Source: Sisyra terminalis
Lineage: Eukaryota; Arthropoda; Insecta; Neuroptera; Sisyridae
DNA length: 64,000 nt
Direction of reading: 5' to 3'
Assembly: GCA_958496175.1 (NCBI GenBank)
Contig: OY292278.1
Coordinates: 8,060,001-8,124,000 of the forward strand
A program made the position numbers and the translations under genes. Every line of letters begins with the position of its first letter. The stretch's first letter is position 1. Below are positions 1-12,639 of this stretch, one piece after another. Under the pieces are notes generated by a model. It made no database searches and had not been told where the DNA came from. It worked only from the letters and a program-made list of their open reading frames with translations.

Positions 1-3000
1 GACATTGTGAATATTATGCAGGTCGATGGCAAGCAGCATTCTACGTAAATTGCCTTGATATTCCACTGATGACAAAACTCCAGAAATTGCATTCATGTTT
101 TGCACTTGCAAACGTTTGCTTTTCGTAATGTTTTGTCCTTTGGGATCTTGGTAATTTGCCTGAATAATGTTTGGCTTGAAATGTATGATTGACATAATGA
201 TATTAGACTTTAATTTTTTCTTTTCATTGGTCCAGTGTTAGGGTTTACTTTCAGGACTTTGGATTGTACTGGACATTAGTTTAAGAAAGTTATGAAAATT
301 ATGCAAGTCCATGGCAAGCAGTGTTCTACGTAAATTACTTTGCTAAACCACTGATGACAAAATTCCAGAAATTGCATTCTTGATTTGTATTTGCAAACGT
401 TTGCATTTGGAAATGTTTTGTCCTTTGGGATCTTGGTAATTTGCCTGAATAATGTTTGGCTAGAAATGTATGATTGACATAATGATATTAATCTTTTTTT
501 ATTTTTTTTTCGTCGGTCCAGTGTTAGGAATTTTCTTTCAGGACTCGGGAATAAACTAGACATTAGTTTAAGGAAATTGTGTTAATTATGCAGTTCGATG
601 GCAAACAGCATTCTACGTAAATTACTTTGCTTTCCCACTGATGACAAAACTCCAGAATTGCATTCATGTTTTGCATTGGCAAACGTTTGCATTTGGTAAT
701 GTTATGTCCTTTGGGAGCATGGCTATTTGCCTGAATAATGTTTGGCTAGAAAAGTATAATTGACATAATGATATTAGTCTTTGATTGTTTTCTTCTTTTT
801 ATCGGTCCAGTGTTAGGAATTTATTTATTTTCAGGACTTGGAATTAAATTGGACATTAGTTTAAGCAAATTGTGTTAATTATGCAGTTCGATGGCAAACA
901 GCATTCTACGTAAATTACTTTGCTTTCCCACTGATGACAAAACTCCAGAATTGCATTCATGTTTTGCATTAGCAAACGTTTGCCATTGGAAATGTTTTGT
1001 CCTTTGGGATCTTGGTAATTTGCCTGAATATTGTTTGGCTAGATATGTATGATTGACATAATGATATTAATTTTTATTTTTATTTCATTTATCGGTCCAG
1101 TGCTAGGAATTTCTTTTCAGGACTCGGGAATATACTGGACATTATCATAGTTTTAGGACATTGTGAAAATTATGCGGTTCGATGGCAAGCAGCGTTCTAC
1201 GTAAATTGCTTTAATATCCCACTGATGACAAAACTCCAGAAATAGCATTCATGTTTTGCATTTGCAAACGTTTGCTTTTGGAAATGTTTTGTCCTTTGGG
1301 ATTATGGTAATTTTCCTGAATAATGTTTGGCTAGAAATGTATAATTGACATAGTTTTAGTAGGAATTAGTTTTTATTTATTTATTTTTTATTTTTCGGTC
1401 CAGTGTTAGGAACATTATATTTTCAGGACTCGGGATTATATTGGACATTAGTTTAGGGACATTGTGAAAATTATGCAGTTCGATGGCAAGCAGCATTCTT
1501 AGTAAATAGCTTTGATATCCCACTGTTGACAAAACTCCAGAAATTGCATTCATGTTTTGCATTGGCAAACGTTTGCATTTGGTAATGTTATGTCCTTTGG
1601 GATCATGGCTATTTGCCTGAATAATGTTTGGCTAGAGTAGTATAATTGACATAATGATATAAGTCTTTGATTTTTTTTTTCTTTTCAACGGTCCAGTGAT
1701 AGGATTTTTTTTTTCAGGACTCGGGATTATACTGGATATTAGTTTTAGGAAATTGTGAAAATTATGCAGGGCAAAGACAAGCAGCATTCTACGTAAATTC
1801 CCTTGATATTCCACTGATGACAAAACTCCAGAAATTGCATTCATGTTTTGCACTTGCAAACGTTTGCTTTTCGTAATGTTTTGTCCTTTGGGATCTTGGT
1901 AATTTGCCTGAATAATGTTTGACTTGAAATGTATGATTGACATAATGAAATTGGTCTTTTCTTTTTTTTCATCGGACCAGTGTTAGGAATTTTATATTTT
2001 CAGGACTCGGGAATATACTGGTCATTAGTTTTAGGACATTGTGAAAATTATGCAATTCGATGCCAAGCAGTATTCTAAGTAAATAGCTTTGATATCCCAC
2101 TGATGACAAAACTCCAGGAATAGCATTCAAGATTTGTGATGCAAACGTTTGCTTTTGGAAATGTTTTGTCCTTTGGGAACATGGCTATTTACCTAAATAA
2201 TGTTTGGCTAGAAAAGTATAATTGACATAATGATATAAGTCCTTGGTTTTTTTCTTCTTTTAATCTGTCCAGTGGTAGGATTTTTTTTTCAGGACTCGGG
2301 ATTATACTGGATATTAGTTTTAGGAAATTGTGAAAATTATGCAGGGCAAAGACAAGCAGCATTCTACGTAAATTCCCTTGATATCCTACTGATGACAAAA
2401 CTCCAGAATTGCATTCATGTTTTGCTTTTGCAAACGTTTGCTATTGGTAATGTTTTGTCCTTTGGGATCTTGGTAATTTGCCTGAATAATGTTTGACAAG
2501 AAATGTATGATTGGCATAATGTTATTAGTCTTTATTTTTCTTTCCACCAGTCCAGTGTTAGGAATTTATTTTTTCAGGATTTAGGATTAAACTGGATATT
2601 AGTTTTAGAAAGTTGTGAAAATTATGCAGGTCTCAGGCAAGCAAGACTCTACGTAAATTGTCTTGATATCCCACTGATGACAAAACTCAAGAAATTGCAT
2701 TCTTGATTTGCATTTGCAAACGTTTGCTTCTGGATATGTTTTGTCCTTTGGGATCTTGGTAATTTGCCTGAATTATGTTTGGCTAGAAATGTATGATTGT
2801 CATTATAATATTAGGCTTAATTTTTTTTCTTTTCATCGGTCCAGTGTTGGGAATTTATTTATTTTCAGGACTTGGAATTAAACTGGACATTAGTTTAAGG
2901 AATTGTGAAAATTATGCAATTCGATGGTAAACAGTATTCTTCGTAAATTCCTTTAATATCCCACTGTTGACAAAACTCCAGAAAATGCATTCATGATTTG

Positions 3001-3935
3001 CTTTTGCAAACGTTTGCTTTTGGTAATGTTATGTCCTTTGGGATCATGGCTATTTGCCTGAATAATGTTTGGCTAGAAAAGTATAATTGACATAATGAAA
3101 TTGGTCTTTTCTTTTTTTTTCATCGGTCCAGTGTTAGGAATTTTATATTTCCAGGACTCGGGATTATGCTGGACATTAGTTTAGGGACATTGTGAAAATT
3201 ATGCAAGTCGATGGCAAGCAGCATTCTACGTAATTTGCCTTGATATCCCACTGATGACAAAACTCCAGAAATTGTATTCATGTTTTGCATTGGCAAACGT
3301 TTGCTTTTGGTAATGTTATGTCCATTGGGATTATGGTAATTTGCTTGAATAATGTTTGGCTAGAAATGTATGATTGGCATAATGATATCGGTCATTAATT
3401 TTTTTTTTCTGGGTCCAATTTTTAGAATTTTTTTTTCCAGGACTCGGGATTAAACTGGACAATAGTCTTTGGAAATTATGTAAATTATGCAGGTCAAAGG
3501 CAAGCAGAACTCTACGTTAATTGCCTTGCTTTCCCACTGATGACAAAACTCCAGAAATTGCTTTCATGTTTTGCATTTGCAAACGTTTGCTATTGGTAAT
3601 GTTTTGTCCTTTGGGATCTTGGCACTTGACCTGAATAATGTTTGACTAGAAATGTATGATTTGCATAAGGAAATTCTATTTTTTTGTTTTTAAGTTGCAA
3701 CAGAAAAGTGTTAGGGTTTTATTCTTAGGGATCTATGGGAATTGTGCAAGTCGAATCTCGAACTGTTCTACGTAATTTGTTTAGATTTCCCATTGATGGC
3801 AAACTCAAAGAACGCATTCATGTTTTGCATGGGCAAACGTTTGCTGTTCGGAATGTTGTGTCCTTTAGGATCTTAACATTTTGCTTGAATGTTTTTTGAT
3901 TCGAAATGTATAATTTGCATAGTGGGAAATGTTTT
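1..3935. repeat. Satellite array 1 (about 290-bp monomers, 14 copies)
   Basis: Direct tandem repeats with a period of about 285-300 bp; the window opens inside a monomer. Each monomer holds, in order, a T-rich tract ending in TTTTCAGGACTCGGG, a TTCTACGTAAATT block, CACTGATGACAAAACTCCAG, the palindrome GCAAACGTTTGC, TTTGTCCTTTGGGAT and GCCTGAATAATGTTTGGCT. The palindrome lies near 108, 391, 679, 972, 1264, 1564, 1857, 2140, 2429, 2715, 3006, 3293, 3579 and 3831. Monomers after about 3660 are degenerate, as expected at an array edge. Reading frames across monomers are interrupted differently from copy to copy, so I do not call protein coding. Confidence 0.95.
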
Positions 3936-4440
3936 TGTCTTTAGGGGTGTGGATTAGGCCTACATGGGGATACCACGTTAAAAAAAACGCGCCTAGTACT
4001 TTACCCCATGGGTGGTGTGGAAAAGAGTACAATACTTCTTGACAAAGACTGCTGGTTTTGAGGATTGTCTCTTGCTGATTTTCAGTTCACACCAATTTGA
4101 AAAAAATTGTGATGTCCCATCTCTGAACTAACTTTTCCGGAATCATTCCGAACACCTGCAGAGGCCTCGTTGGAAAATTTCGATTCTTTGGAAATGTAAT
4201 AACCTTATTGGATTTTGAAAATATTGGGACAGCAATACCTACAACAAGCACTCAGGAAAATAGATGAAGACACGAAAACTGTTAATTTCAATATGCTGAA
4301 TTGGAAGAATTTTTTATGCTGAAGTACACCTTACGTTTATGACGGTGAATTATTTTTAACAGAATATATTTTAAAACGATATTTACTGTGTTTTTTATTT
4401 ATTTTAGAATTGTTTACAAGAATGCAATCGAAATGATTCT
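3660..4440. repeat. Non-satellite flank of array 1, duplicated at 16570-17380
   Basis: Starting in the last degenerate monomer and running into unique sequence, this segment aligns collinearly with 16570-17380. Shared landmarks are GTGTGGATTAGGCCTACATG, TTTACCCCATGGGTGGTGTG and AACACCTGCAGAGGCCTCGT. By eye about 11% of positions differ over the best 270 bp. The whole block (array plus flank) therefore looks duplicated in tandem in the same orientation. Confidence 0.85.
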
Positions 4441-4518
4441 GCAATCATCGAAAATGGAAAGAACGAATCCTTCAAAAAATTGATTTGTGGTTCTAACAAA
4501 ACGGATGTTAGTTTTATG
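4409..4518 (+). other. Exon-like open segment (NCLQEC), unassigned
   Basis: Follows a pyrimidine-rich stretch ending in TTTTAG. The open frame begins N-C-L-Q-E-C, has a third Cys 25 residues on, and stops at TAA near 4518. The duplicate copy (17338 onward) also follows CTTTAG and starts N-C-L-Q-A-C but then diverges. No upstream partner exon with a start codon could be joined in phase. It could be the last exon of a small Cys-containing protein, or chance; treat as a lead only. Confidence 0.15.
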
Positions 4519-4519
4519 T

Positions 4520-7500
4520 AACTTCTTTAAATTATTTGTTTTATTGTATCTCTTAACAGTTGTATTTGTTTTAATTTTTTCCAGAAAAACCTAGTTTTTA
4601 CAATTACTTTAAAAGTATTTGAATTATTGTAATATTAGTTTTAGAGGAATTAAGCTTATGTTCATCGATTGAGTTGTTATTTTATAATAGTTTTTATATT
4701 CTTCCATAGTATTTTTTTTATTACTTTTGAATTTTTCTTAAAATCATTTATAATTACTGTAAAATGTGTTTTTTTAATATATTTTAAGCTGTTATAGAAG
4801 TGCATCATAAATAAAATTAAATTGGATTTTTTATCCTTATAAATATTTTTACTTTTTTTTTTTTATATTTAACCCAATAACCCAAATTAGTTTTCATTTT
4901 AATAATAATACAATAGTTAGAGAATTGCAATTGAGTTTTTAATATTTTTTTAGTTTGCTGACCCTGGCGCTGCTGTAGCCGCCTTAAACAACGTGTTTTG
5001 ATTTTAAAAAGTTTCATTAGAAAGTTTCAAAAGTCTCCCAAAGTCTTCGCATATTCAATTAATCAGATCGATTTACAACGATTAAATAACATTAAATTAA
5101 TGTAAAAAATTAATAATTTAATTAATTAAATTACAACGATCAAAGTTATGTTCTAACCAACCTTAGTTAAAACAGGAAAATTTGAATGGTCATTGAATTT
5201 GCGATGAAGGATAAACTGGACTCTTTCTTATATTTGCCTCCCACTAATGCAAGATTTCTAGTGAACCTTGACAAAATTTCGTTCAAAATGATTCCGTGAC
5301 TTAGTCCTTGCAGAATAAATCTATTTTCTTATTAGAATTTGGTTTATTTTTAGAGCTCTTTTTGTAATACGAATCCACCACGAAAGGAAACCAAATCATC
5401 GCTAAGTTATTGCAAACTAGTTTTTTGCTATGGAAAAAATTAATTATTTTCGTTAAGTTTATGTTTTTGGCTAATTTTTTAATCAGTTTTGGTTCAGGTT
5501 CTTCGAATAATCATATTTTTACTATTTATTATTTTAATACTGTTTAATCTTATAAAGTATTTTGTCGTTTAATATTTTCCAAAACTAGGGATGGGTCTGA
5601 TGAAGACCCAAGCTGAATTTTGTAGATATAATAACATAAAAAAATGAAAATTTTTTAGTGACAATTCACATATTTAGTGCAAGAAAATCGAAAAAAATAC
5701 TTATCAAATATTGAAAATCCCTTAGAAACAGAATGAAATTCACCTTTAAATTTAGATACCGAACCAAATTGTTCTATACCAGCATAATCGTGGAGAATAC
5801 TCTGCTAAATATTTAGTTTTCCTGCATTGGTATATGTTTTGCTCAACATTAATGTAACATTGGTTGGATGACAATATTTCATCAAGTGCTTAAGTCCCTC
5901 AAAACATCGTTTCCTGCTCATTTAGATATTCAAAATGCAAATTATGACAACCTCGATTTGGAATCTCTTTAATCAACCGTCGCTTTTAAATTGCTAGCTT
6001 TCCAAAATTGTATTCTTAAGAAAATCTGTATATATACATCTTTCCACAGTAAAAATATTTTGTCATAGAAAAGCTTTATTTTTCTCATACCCATTGGTTC
6101 AACTCTCTTCTGCATATATACATTTCCACTAAATCGTAAAGCAATGCTAAACATTAATGATTCCCAAATCAAATAAGGCTGTTCCCTGTTTATTTAAAAG
6201 TTTAAACCACTTAATATTTTAGAGCTTTGGTATTTGATATCGACTTAAAGTTAGTGACTTAGACAAATTCAGAAGCTTTGTTATTATTTCTAAATAAAAT
6301 TTATTTATCTTCTTTAAGGTCTCTTATCGTTGGTTCAATTTCTTGAAGTTTTATTATCAATTAAATGCAAAAGAATCATCAAAATCGAATTACTCTATGA
6401 AAACCTGATAATAATGAGTTCATTATAATATACCAACAACCGAAAATGATTGGAAAAATCTCGAATTACTTTCAGACATCTTAATGATAACGTCGGAATA
6501 TATAATTTGATTTTTTCTATCCTTAAACCTTAATATAATTTCGAAACAGCTGAATGGTAAACCAAATCATAACGAAGAAGTTGAAAAAGTAGCAAAACTA
6601 GAAGTAGTCAAAAATGTTTAATATTTCTCCACGGTTCCGCAATTAAATTACGACGTTTATTTACAAAAAAAAAAATATTGAAAATTAACTTAAATGAGCA
6701 TATAAATCATTTACATGTAATAGTTTATTTTTTTTTCATTTCCCACTTTAAATGGTGTTGTTTGATTTCCAAATAGTTCTCAGAGAAACAAAGCTGAAGA
6801 CTGTTCGAAATGTAAAAATTATTAATCTTAATTGCATATGCAGCGCGTTGATTTTCAATGATCTTAGAATATTATTTGATTAAAACAAATTTATTGCCTA
6901 ATTTAAATGATTCGTTATGTTTTGCTTTGTAAAAATTGTTGAAAATTACGACCAAATGCTAATGGTATTCCACCAAAATTCAAAGTTAATAATTATTTAT
7001 TTGGATTCAAATTCATTTAGTACTATTATTAGTTATATAGTTATATTAATATATAGTTTTTATATGAAGATATAAGTGTAGATAGAATAAAATAGTAAAT
7101 TCTTTTTATCAAGTATCAACCCAGAAAAGTTACCGAATTTTGCATGCTGCTGTATAGGCAACTCAAATACATAAATGCAACAGTGAAGTATAAATCACAA
7201 ATGAAATGAAGGACTAATCAATTGACAAATAATATGAACAATAATTCAAAATTTGTGGAATAAAAAGCTTACAAACCTAGCCAAGAACTTACACCAGGAT
7301 TATCAGTAGATCGGGGTGGGGAGGATATAAATTCCCGAACAGTCCATTAACAAAAAAAAAAATGAATTTTTTCACGATTTTCACTAAAAATTTTTTTTGG
7401 TTACAACTTCCTAAATTTTCGATTTTTTCAACTAAAAAACGGTAAATAGTTGGCAAATTTAGAAAGGAGCGGGCTTAGTGACTTTTCACCCCTATAGAAT

Positions 7501-8665
7501 GTTGAGTATACGCAGAAACATATAACTTATAAATTGATTTTCGTCTTGGGACTGAGATATAAACATATTAATTTTTGAGTTCATTATAGCAATTTGAGCG
7601 GGGCGTAGGGGGAAAATAGGTAATTTACATGTTTTTAGTTGCAAAAAAATTCTACTTGGTTTATTTTAGAAATCTAATTGACTTCATAAATCTTAAGTTA
7701 TAGAATGATCAGCACTGCGATTTTAAATGGTTTCAACGCATTTTAGGGGTGTAATCACCCCTGAAAACATTATCTTCAAACAGATGAAATTTCGAGGATT
7801 CGAATAAATCATAAAATTAAAACTCAATTGTAAATTTAAGCTGGACATTTCCTTCTTTGCTAAAGAATTCAAACATCTACTATCACAAGCAAAACACGGC
7901 GAACATTTCAACATCTGGGTGATGAGTTTTGGTCTCATTTGTTTTAAAGAAAAAGTTTTTTTTTCTGATTTGATATAATTTATTTAAAAAATTATTTCTG
8001 CATTCTTTCTTTTTAATTATTAAGACTATATATGTATTATCAATATATTTATATGCATATAGATTAAGAGATACAGTGGAGAAAAGGGGAGAGATGATTG
8101 ATTTGAGAAATAATCGATCAAACTATAAGATCTAACTAACTAAAATAATCTAACTATAGGATTTTTATGATCTAATTTCATAAACTTTATTAAAATAATT
8201 ATAGAATTAATAGAAATAAGTAAATTGAAGTTTAAACCACAAATATATTGTAAATATATTTACGGATGTAAGGACTGCAACACAGGCAACACTTAAGCAG
8301 ATGTTTATCGCTAAAAAAGCAACAAGGGTTCGAGTAACTAGTAAAATACTATAAAAAAAAACTCAATCTCACTACCTGAAAGTATGAGGGAAAACGAAAT
8401 ATCAAAACAAACCTTTCCCTCCTATTCAATGTTAGTAACATTTTCAATATTACAAACGATGGGTCGGTAATCAGACGAATTTATATATTTTAGTGTTCTT
8501 TTAAAAGTGAGTAAAATAAATCATTGAAATCTATTTCTTTTAAATGATAATGGAACATTAAAAAGTTATTGTACGATTGTAGTAACTGGCATTTATAAAA
8601 ATCGAGGTAAAGAGGTAACTAAACAAATTTGAAGATTAGCAATGAGTTTGACAATTTCTGTTTTC
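4520..8665. other. AT-rich intergenic DNA, no gene seen
   Basis: About 4 kb of AT-rich sequence with only short, stop-ridden frames. Small hairpins occur, for example GGGTCTGATGAAGACCC near 5592 and AGGGGTGTAATCACCCCT near 7744. I see no transposase, tRNA, or splice-linked coding exons. Confidence 0.6.
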
Positions 8666-8669
8666 AAAG

Positions 8670-10090
8670 AACTTCTAAGTCACCAAAACGCAACTACTAT
8701 GAGAGAATTAAACTTTGAAAGAAATAAATGGTATGTTGTATTTATCTTTAGTTTGTTGAGATTTATTGAATTTACATAAACTTAATTTGTTGTCGTTTTT
8801 TTTCAGTTTTAGACTACAATTGGAATGGTTCTTACAAATTGCGTTGCAAAGTGAGTTGCAATCACCAAGTGCATCAATTTTTCACCTGAAAAATCCAAAA
8901 GGATGTAGGATTAATAAACCTAGACATTATGAACAACCATCAATAAAGGAAGGATGGGAAGGACAATGCTATGCATTTTTCGATCAATTCTTAAACATCC
9001 AATTGGGCTCAATGTGGAATATAAGATTATGTTACTTTTGCTAGTTTGTTGGAAGTTTCGTAAAGTATTTACTTAAAAAGTTTTCTCTTTTTCCAGTTCA
9101 CAACATAATGCAAAACATATTCGTGTTAACATATTCCAGGGACTGAAAAACTGTACTGAAACTATCAAAATTGTATGTAGATAATCCAAAAGACTCCAGC
9201 ATCACTAAATCGGAAATAACTTTGAAGTATTTTACCAAAACCACCAAATTTTGTCCGGAGATTTATACGGTTTCTTCTAATGTTAAGCCATCAAATTATT
9301 AGCGAACATCAGTTAATAAGAGATACATAAAAGAAGTGACAATGTGAGCAAACTTTTAAATTACAAAGTCTGGAACAATTTGAAAACGGCTCCAATTTTC
9401 AATAACTGAAAGAACTAAGAGAAATGGAAGGTAGATTGAACTTTTCTAATTTGCATTCGATTTTTCCAGTTTTATGATAAGTTTCAATATTTTGATTGAT
9501 GTGTTTTCAATTGTCAACTCAAAAACAACTTCTTCGAACCGTAAAAACATAATTGTCTCGAGAAACTTTAAGCGTACAAAAGATTTATGTGGTAAGTTAA
9601 ATTTTGTTGAGAGTTTAATTGAATGTTTAGATAATTATTTCTTTTTTTTTGCAGTTTTTCATATCAATTTAAACAAACGTCTGATGCTGTAAGTTTTCAC
9701 CTGAAGTTGGTAAATGCATTTCTGATTGAACCTTCTAACTGATAACCACCATTTAGTACCTAATGGATGTAAAATTTGTTATAGGTATGCTCTTCAGGTT
9801 CGAAACCTGCCGATATAAACCAAATATCAGCTAGTACTATTTTGTTTTTTTTTAACCAGAAATAAACTAAGAATAATGAAGAATAGAAGAATATTTCTCT
9901 TAAGGACTAATACGTAACTATATGGAATGTTTGAGGCCTCATAACATTAATTATTCAGTGAATTATATCGGCTACGACCAATTGAAAGAACGTTTATAAG
10001 TCTTTGTTTACAAAAATGTTTTTATTTTTATTTTAGACTGTGATTTAAAAAAAGTTGTAAAAGGTGACAAAGATTTATAAAAATATAAAG
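8670..10090 (+). other. Cluster of exon-like segments, possible decayed small gene
   Basis: Several segments have good splice signals: 8807-8850 (TTTTTTTCAG before, GTGAGT after), 9097-9172 (TTTTTCCAG before, GTATGT after), 9470-9591 (TTTTTCCAG before, GTAAGT after), 9655-9688 (TTTTTTGCAG before, GTAAGT after) and a TTTTAG acceptor at 10036. The last three join in phase into about 50 residues ending with a stop, but no start codon exon fits, and the earlier segments carry frame conflicts. Likely a broken gene or a non-coding transcript. Product unknown. Confidence 0.2.
9795..9809 (+). other. tRNA-like B-box hairpin
   Basis: CAGGTTCGAAACCTG is a perfect 4-bp stem with a seven-base TTCGAAA loop and contains GGTTCGAAACC, which fits the RNA polymerase III B-box (GGTTCGANNCC). 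About 45 bases upstream, TAGTACCTAATGG loosely resembles an A-box. No acceptor or anticodon stems fold, so this is not a functional tRNA; a tRNA-derived SINE head or chance are possible. Confidence 0.2.
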
Positions 10091-10639
10091 AAACCATCAA
10101 ACTTGTATTTGAAGAACTCAAATGTTTTAATTGTGAATTTCTTTTAATTACATTCATAAATAAATCTTTAGTTTTATATTGCCAAAAACTGGTTTCTTTA
10201 ATAATATTTATAGTAATCTAATTGGATTGGATTGTTTTAATCTGGCATCCAGCCGAGATATCATACTTTGACAGTTTTCAAATTCGATAATGCAATTAGG
10301 ATGATTGTAATTATTAAAAGGCAATAATGAGTAATTATGTACGTTACAGGAAGGAGGGAAAGATTATATTTAAGAAAAACAATTGGAAAAATGAATATGC
10401 GATTCAGAAGATTTTAAATGTAGGAATTTTCTTCGCAATCAATATTAACAATATATTATATTGTTTGTTCTAAGAGTAACTTTGTTGGAATTAAATGATT
10501 CATAAAATTCTAAACTTAGGTTGAAACATAAATTATTTTTTTTTAAAATAATCAAAATAAGTTACGAATCCGAAAAGGTTTTTAAAAAATAAATTAATGG
10601 AATTTCAAGTTAAACAGTATTGTTGCCATTTTTTGAAAA

Positions 10640-11420
10640 TTGCGGTAAAATTTCTAGTTTCAAGACGCTGACACGCTGCAATCTGATTGGTCCATTCGGT
10701 AGGACGATGGTCATTAACAAAGCGCGCTTTAGTTTTACCGCGTTCGCGTTCAAGCATCAAACCGCTCCCGAGAAAATGTGGAAAAACTAAAGTTTTTCTT
10801 TTGCTTTCTTGCAATTAATTAGTGTAAAGTGAAAGTTTAATCGATCAGTTATCGATTGAGATAAAAATTTTCGATTTCGGTGAGAAAACTTTTCTGATTT
10901 CTCGACTCAAAAGTTGGCGTCTTTAGCGTCCTTAGCACCCGCCAAAAAAAACCATCTTAGCCACTTGCAATTTTCGATTGAAAAACTTTCAGAATAGTAA
11001 ATTTTTCGGAAATGAAAATTAAATGGGATATTCTTAAAGCATTTCAATATTTCGGGGAATAGGATAGGTTTTTCTGGACTTCATCCTAGTGAGAATCGGG
11101 GGCGTGAGCGTGCGGGGTAGTTAACTTTATTGGAGCATCAAAGTTTTTTCAAACATTTTTTTTACTTGTAAACGCTTTGAAACCTGTTGAAAAAAAGGGA
11201 AAATCATTTGTATTCATAAATTTGGGAGAAAATTACAGTTAGCTTTTCGGTTAGACTTGGCGCCAAAGCTTTTCACGAAGATTCACGAAGAATCACGAAA
11301 ATCGAAACAATCGTTTATTTTCGCGGCTTTCAAATTTGAAAAAGTTAGTTATTTTTTCGGCCAATAGTGGCCACTCTTCATTGTTATTCAAATCGCTGTC
11401 AAAGAGCTGTCAAAACAATA
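10640..11420. promoter_or_regulatory. Promoter-like GC-richer island without an assigned gene
   Basis: Stands out from its AT-rich surroundings. It holds an inverted CCAAT box in CTGATTGGTCC (about 10682), AAAGCGCGCTTT and ACCGCGTTCGCGTTC (about 10720-10750), the palindrome TTGGCGCCAA (about 11258), direct repeats of CACGAA(G/A)A (about 11275-11300), a second CCAAT in GGCCAATAGTGGCC (about 11360) and a repeated GCTGTCAAA. These are classic promoter motifs, but no coding exon follows in either direction within the window, so the driven transcript is unknown. Confidence 0.35.
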
Positions 11421-11434
11421 CATTCATGTTTTCA

Positions 11435-11710
11435 TATAACAAATTCATTGTTATTTGACTTTTTTCTTAATGCTATTGGCTAGTTGTCTAAAGAAAATAT
11501 TTAAACAAAAAAGAATTTAATTTCTTCCCTTATTATCTACTTTTATAAATTCATAGATTGATATTGATATTGTTTGTTGATTGATATTTAGATTTATAGA
11601 GAAATTCATTGTTATTTGATTTTTTTTCTTAATGCTATTGACGAGTTGCCTAAAGAAAATATTTAAACAAAAAAAAATAATTTCTTCCCTTATCTACTTC
11701 TATAAATTTA
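11435..11710. repeat. Tandem duplication, about 110 bp units spaced about 155 bp
   Basis: The stretch from AAATTCATTGTTATTTGA to TTATAAATT occurs twice (about 11443-11552 and 11600-11710) with a few substitutions and a short deletion, separated by ATTGATATTGATATTG-type sequence. A local tandem duplication; no function seen. Confidence 0.8.
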
Positions 11711-11959
11711 TTTGGGGTAGTTTAAAATAAACACAAAAAAATTAGCAAAGTTTTAAATTGTAGGTTTGAGTACATGTTCATCTTTTAGTGCGTGTGTGTT
11801 GAGTTGGTTGTATAACCACTCTATTGAAAGTGCAGTGTTAAGTGGCTATCTTTTGGAATATCTTTTGGAGTACGTTTGAGTACATCTTCGGCACATCTTT
11901 TGGATTACGATTTGGATTATCTTTACGATGAATGAGTTTTATTTTTTTTAATTTTTTTT

Positions 11960-12560
11960 TTCTGCAATTCACTTAGTACATTTGTAGGGTCAGGTGTGAA
12001 AATGGCCCATAAATGTTTTTTCGCTTTTTTTCTTACGTAGCGCATAGTGCGTCTACTAGCGTTTGGATTTTTTTTACTTAGTAGTATGGCATATTAGTTT
12101 GTTTGTGTGTGTGTTTTTTTTTTTTTTTTACTTCTTGACACATTTGTAGGGTCAGGTGTGAAAATGGCCCATAAATGTTTAAATTGCTTTTTTGTGTTTT
12201 TTTTTTGTTTGTTAGATTTTAGATTTTAGCTAAAACATAAGAGTATAGTTGGACGCTGCGCGCCGGCTTGCTCATATGTTTTTTTTGTTAGTTTTTGTAT
12301 TTTGTTTGTTTTTTGTTTGTATTTTGATTGTTTTTTGTTTGTTTTTGTTTGTTATTTGTTTGTTTGTTTTTTGTTTGTATTTTGATTGCTTTTTGTGTGT
12401 TTTTGTTTGTTATTTGTTGGTTTGTTTTTTGTTTGTTTTTGTTTGCTTTGTTTGTTTTTGTTTGTTTTGTGTGTGTTTTTTTTTTGGGTTTCGGTAGTTT
12501 TAAGTTTTCAGAAACATAAGGGTACAGTTGGACGCCGCGCGCCGGCTTGCTCATATGTTT
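11960..12560. repeat. Interleaved direct repeats and (GTTT)n low-complexity tract
   Basis: GTAGGGTCAGGTGTGAAAAT occurs at about 11984 and 12147. GCGCGCCGGCTTGCTCATAT occurs at about 12258 and 12537, on both sides of a GTTT-rich minisatellite at 12278-12490 whose units repeat with a 58-bp period (12301 and 12359). Long frames here in both orientations encode only Phe/Val/Cys/Leu or Asn/Lys/Gln runs from the low-complexity DNA and are not genes. Confidence 0.8.
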
Positions 12561-12639
12561 GTTTCAATTAGTTATAAGTCAAATTAGTTATAAGTCAAAT
12601 TAGTTATAAGTTAGATGTGGCTAAATATTTATGTCGGTT

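Noticed and set aside
276..2706. Many 60-100 codon frames in the satellite arrays, repeated in array 2
   Set aside because: They shift frame and gain stops from monomer to monomer and exist on both strands; they follow from the repeat, not from coding selection.
1..3935. CRISPR-like array
   Set aside because: Period near 290 bp with no unique spacers, in a eukaryotic genome; it is satellite DNA.
12249..12571. Overlapping Phe/Cys/Val-rich and Asn/Lys/Gln-rich frames
   Set aside because: Products of a GTTT low-complexity minisatellite in several frames and both strands.
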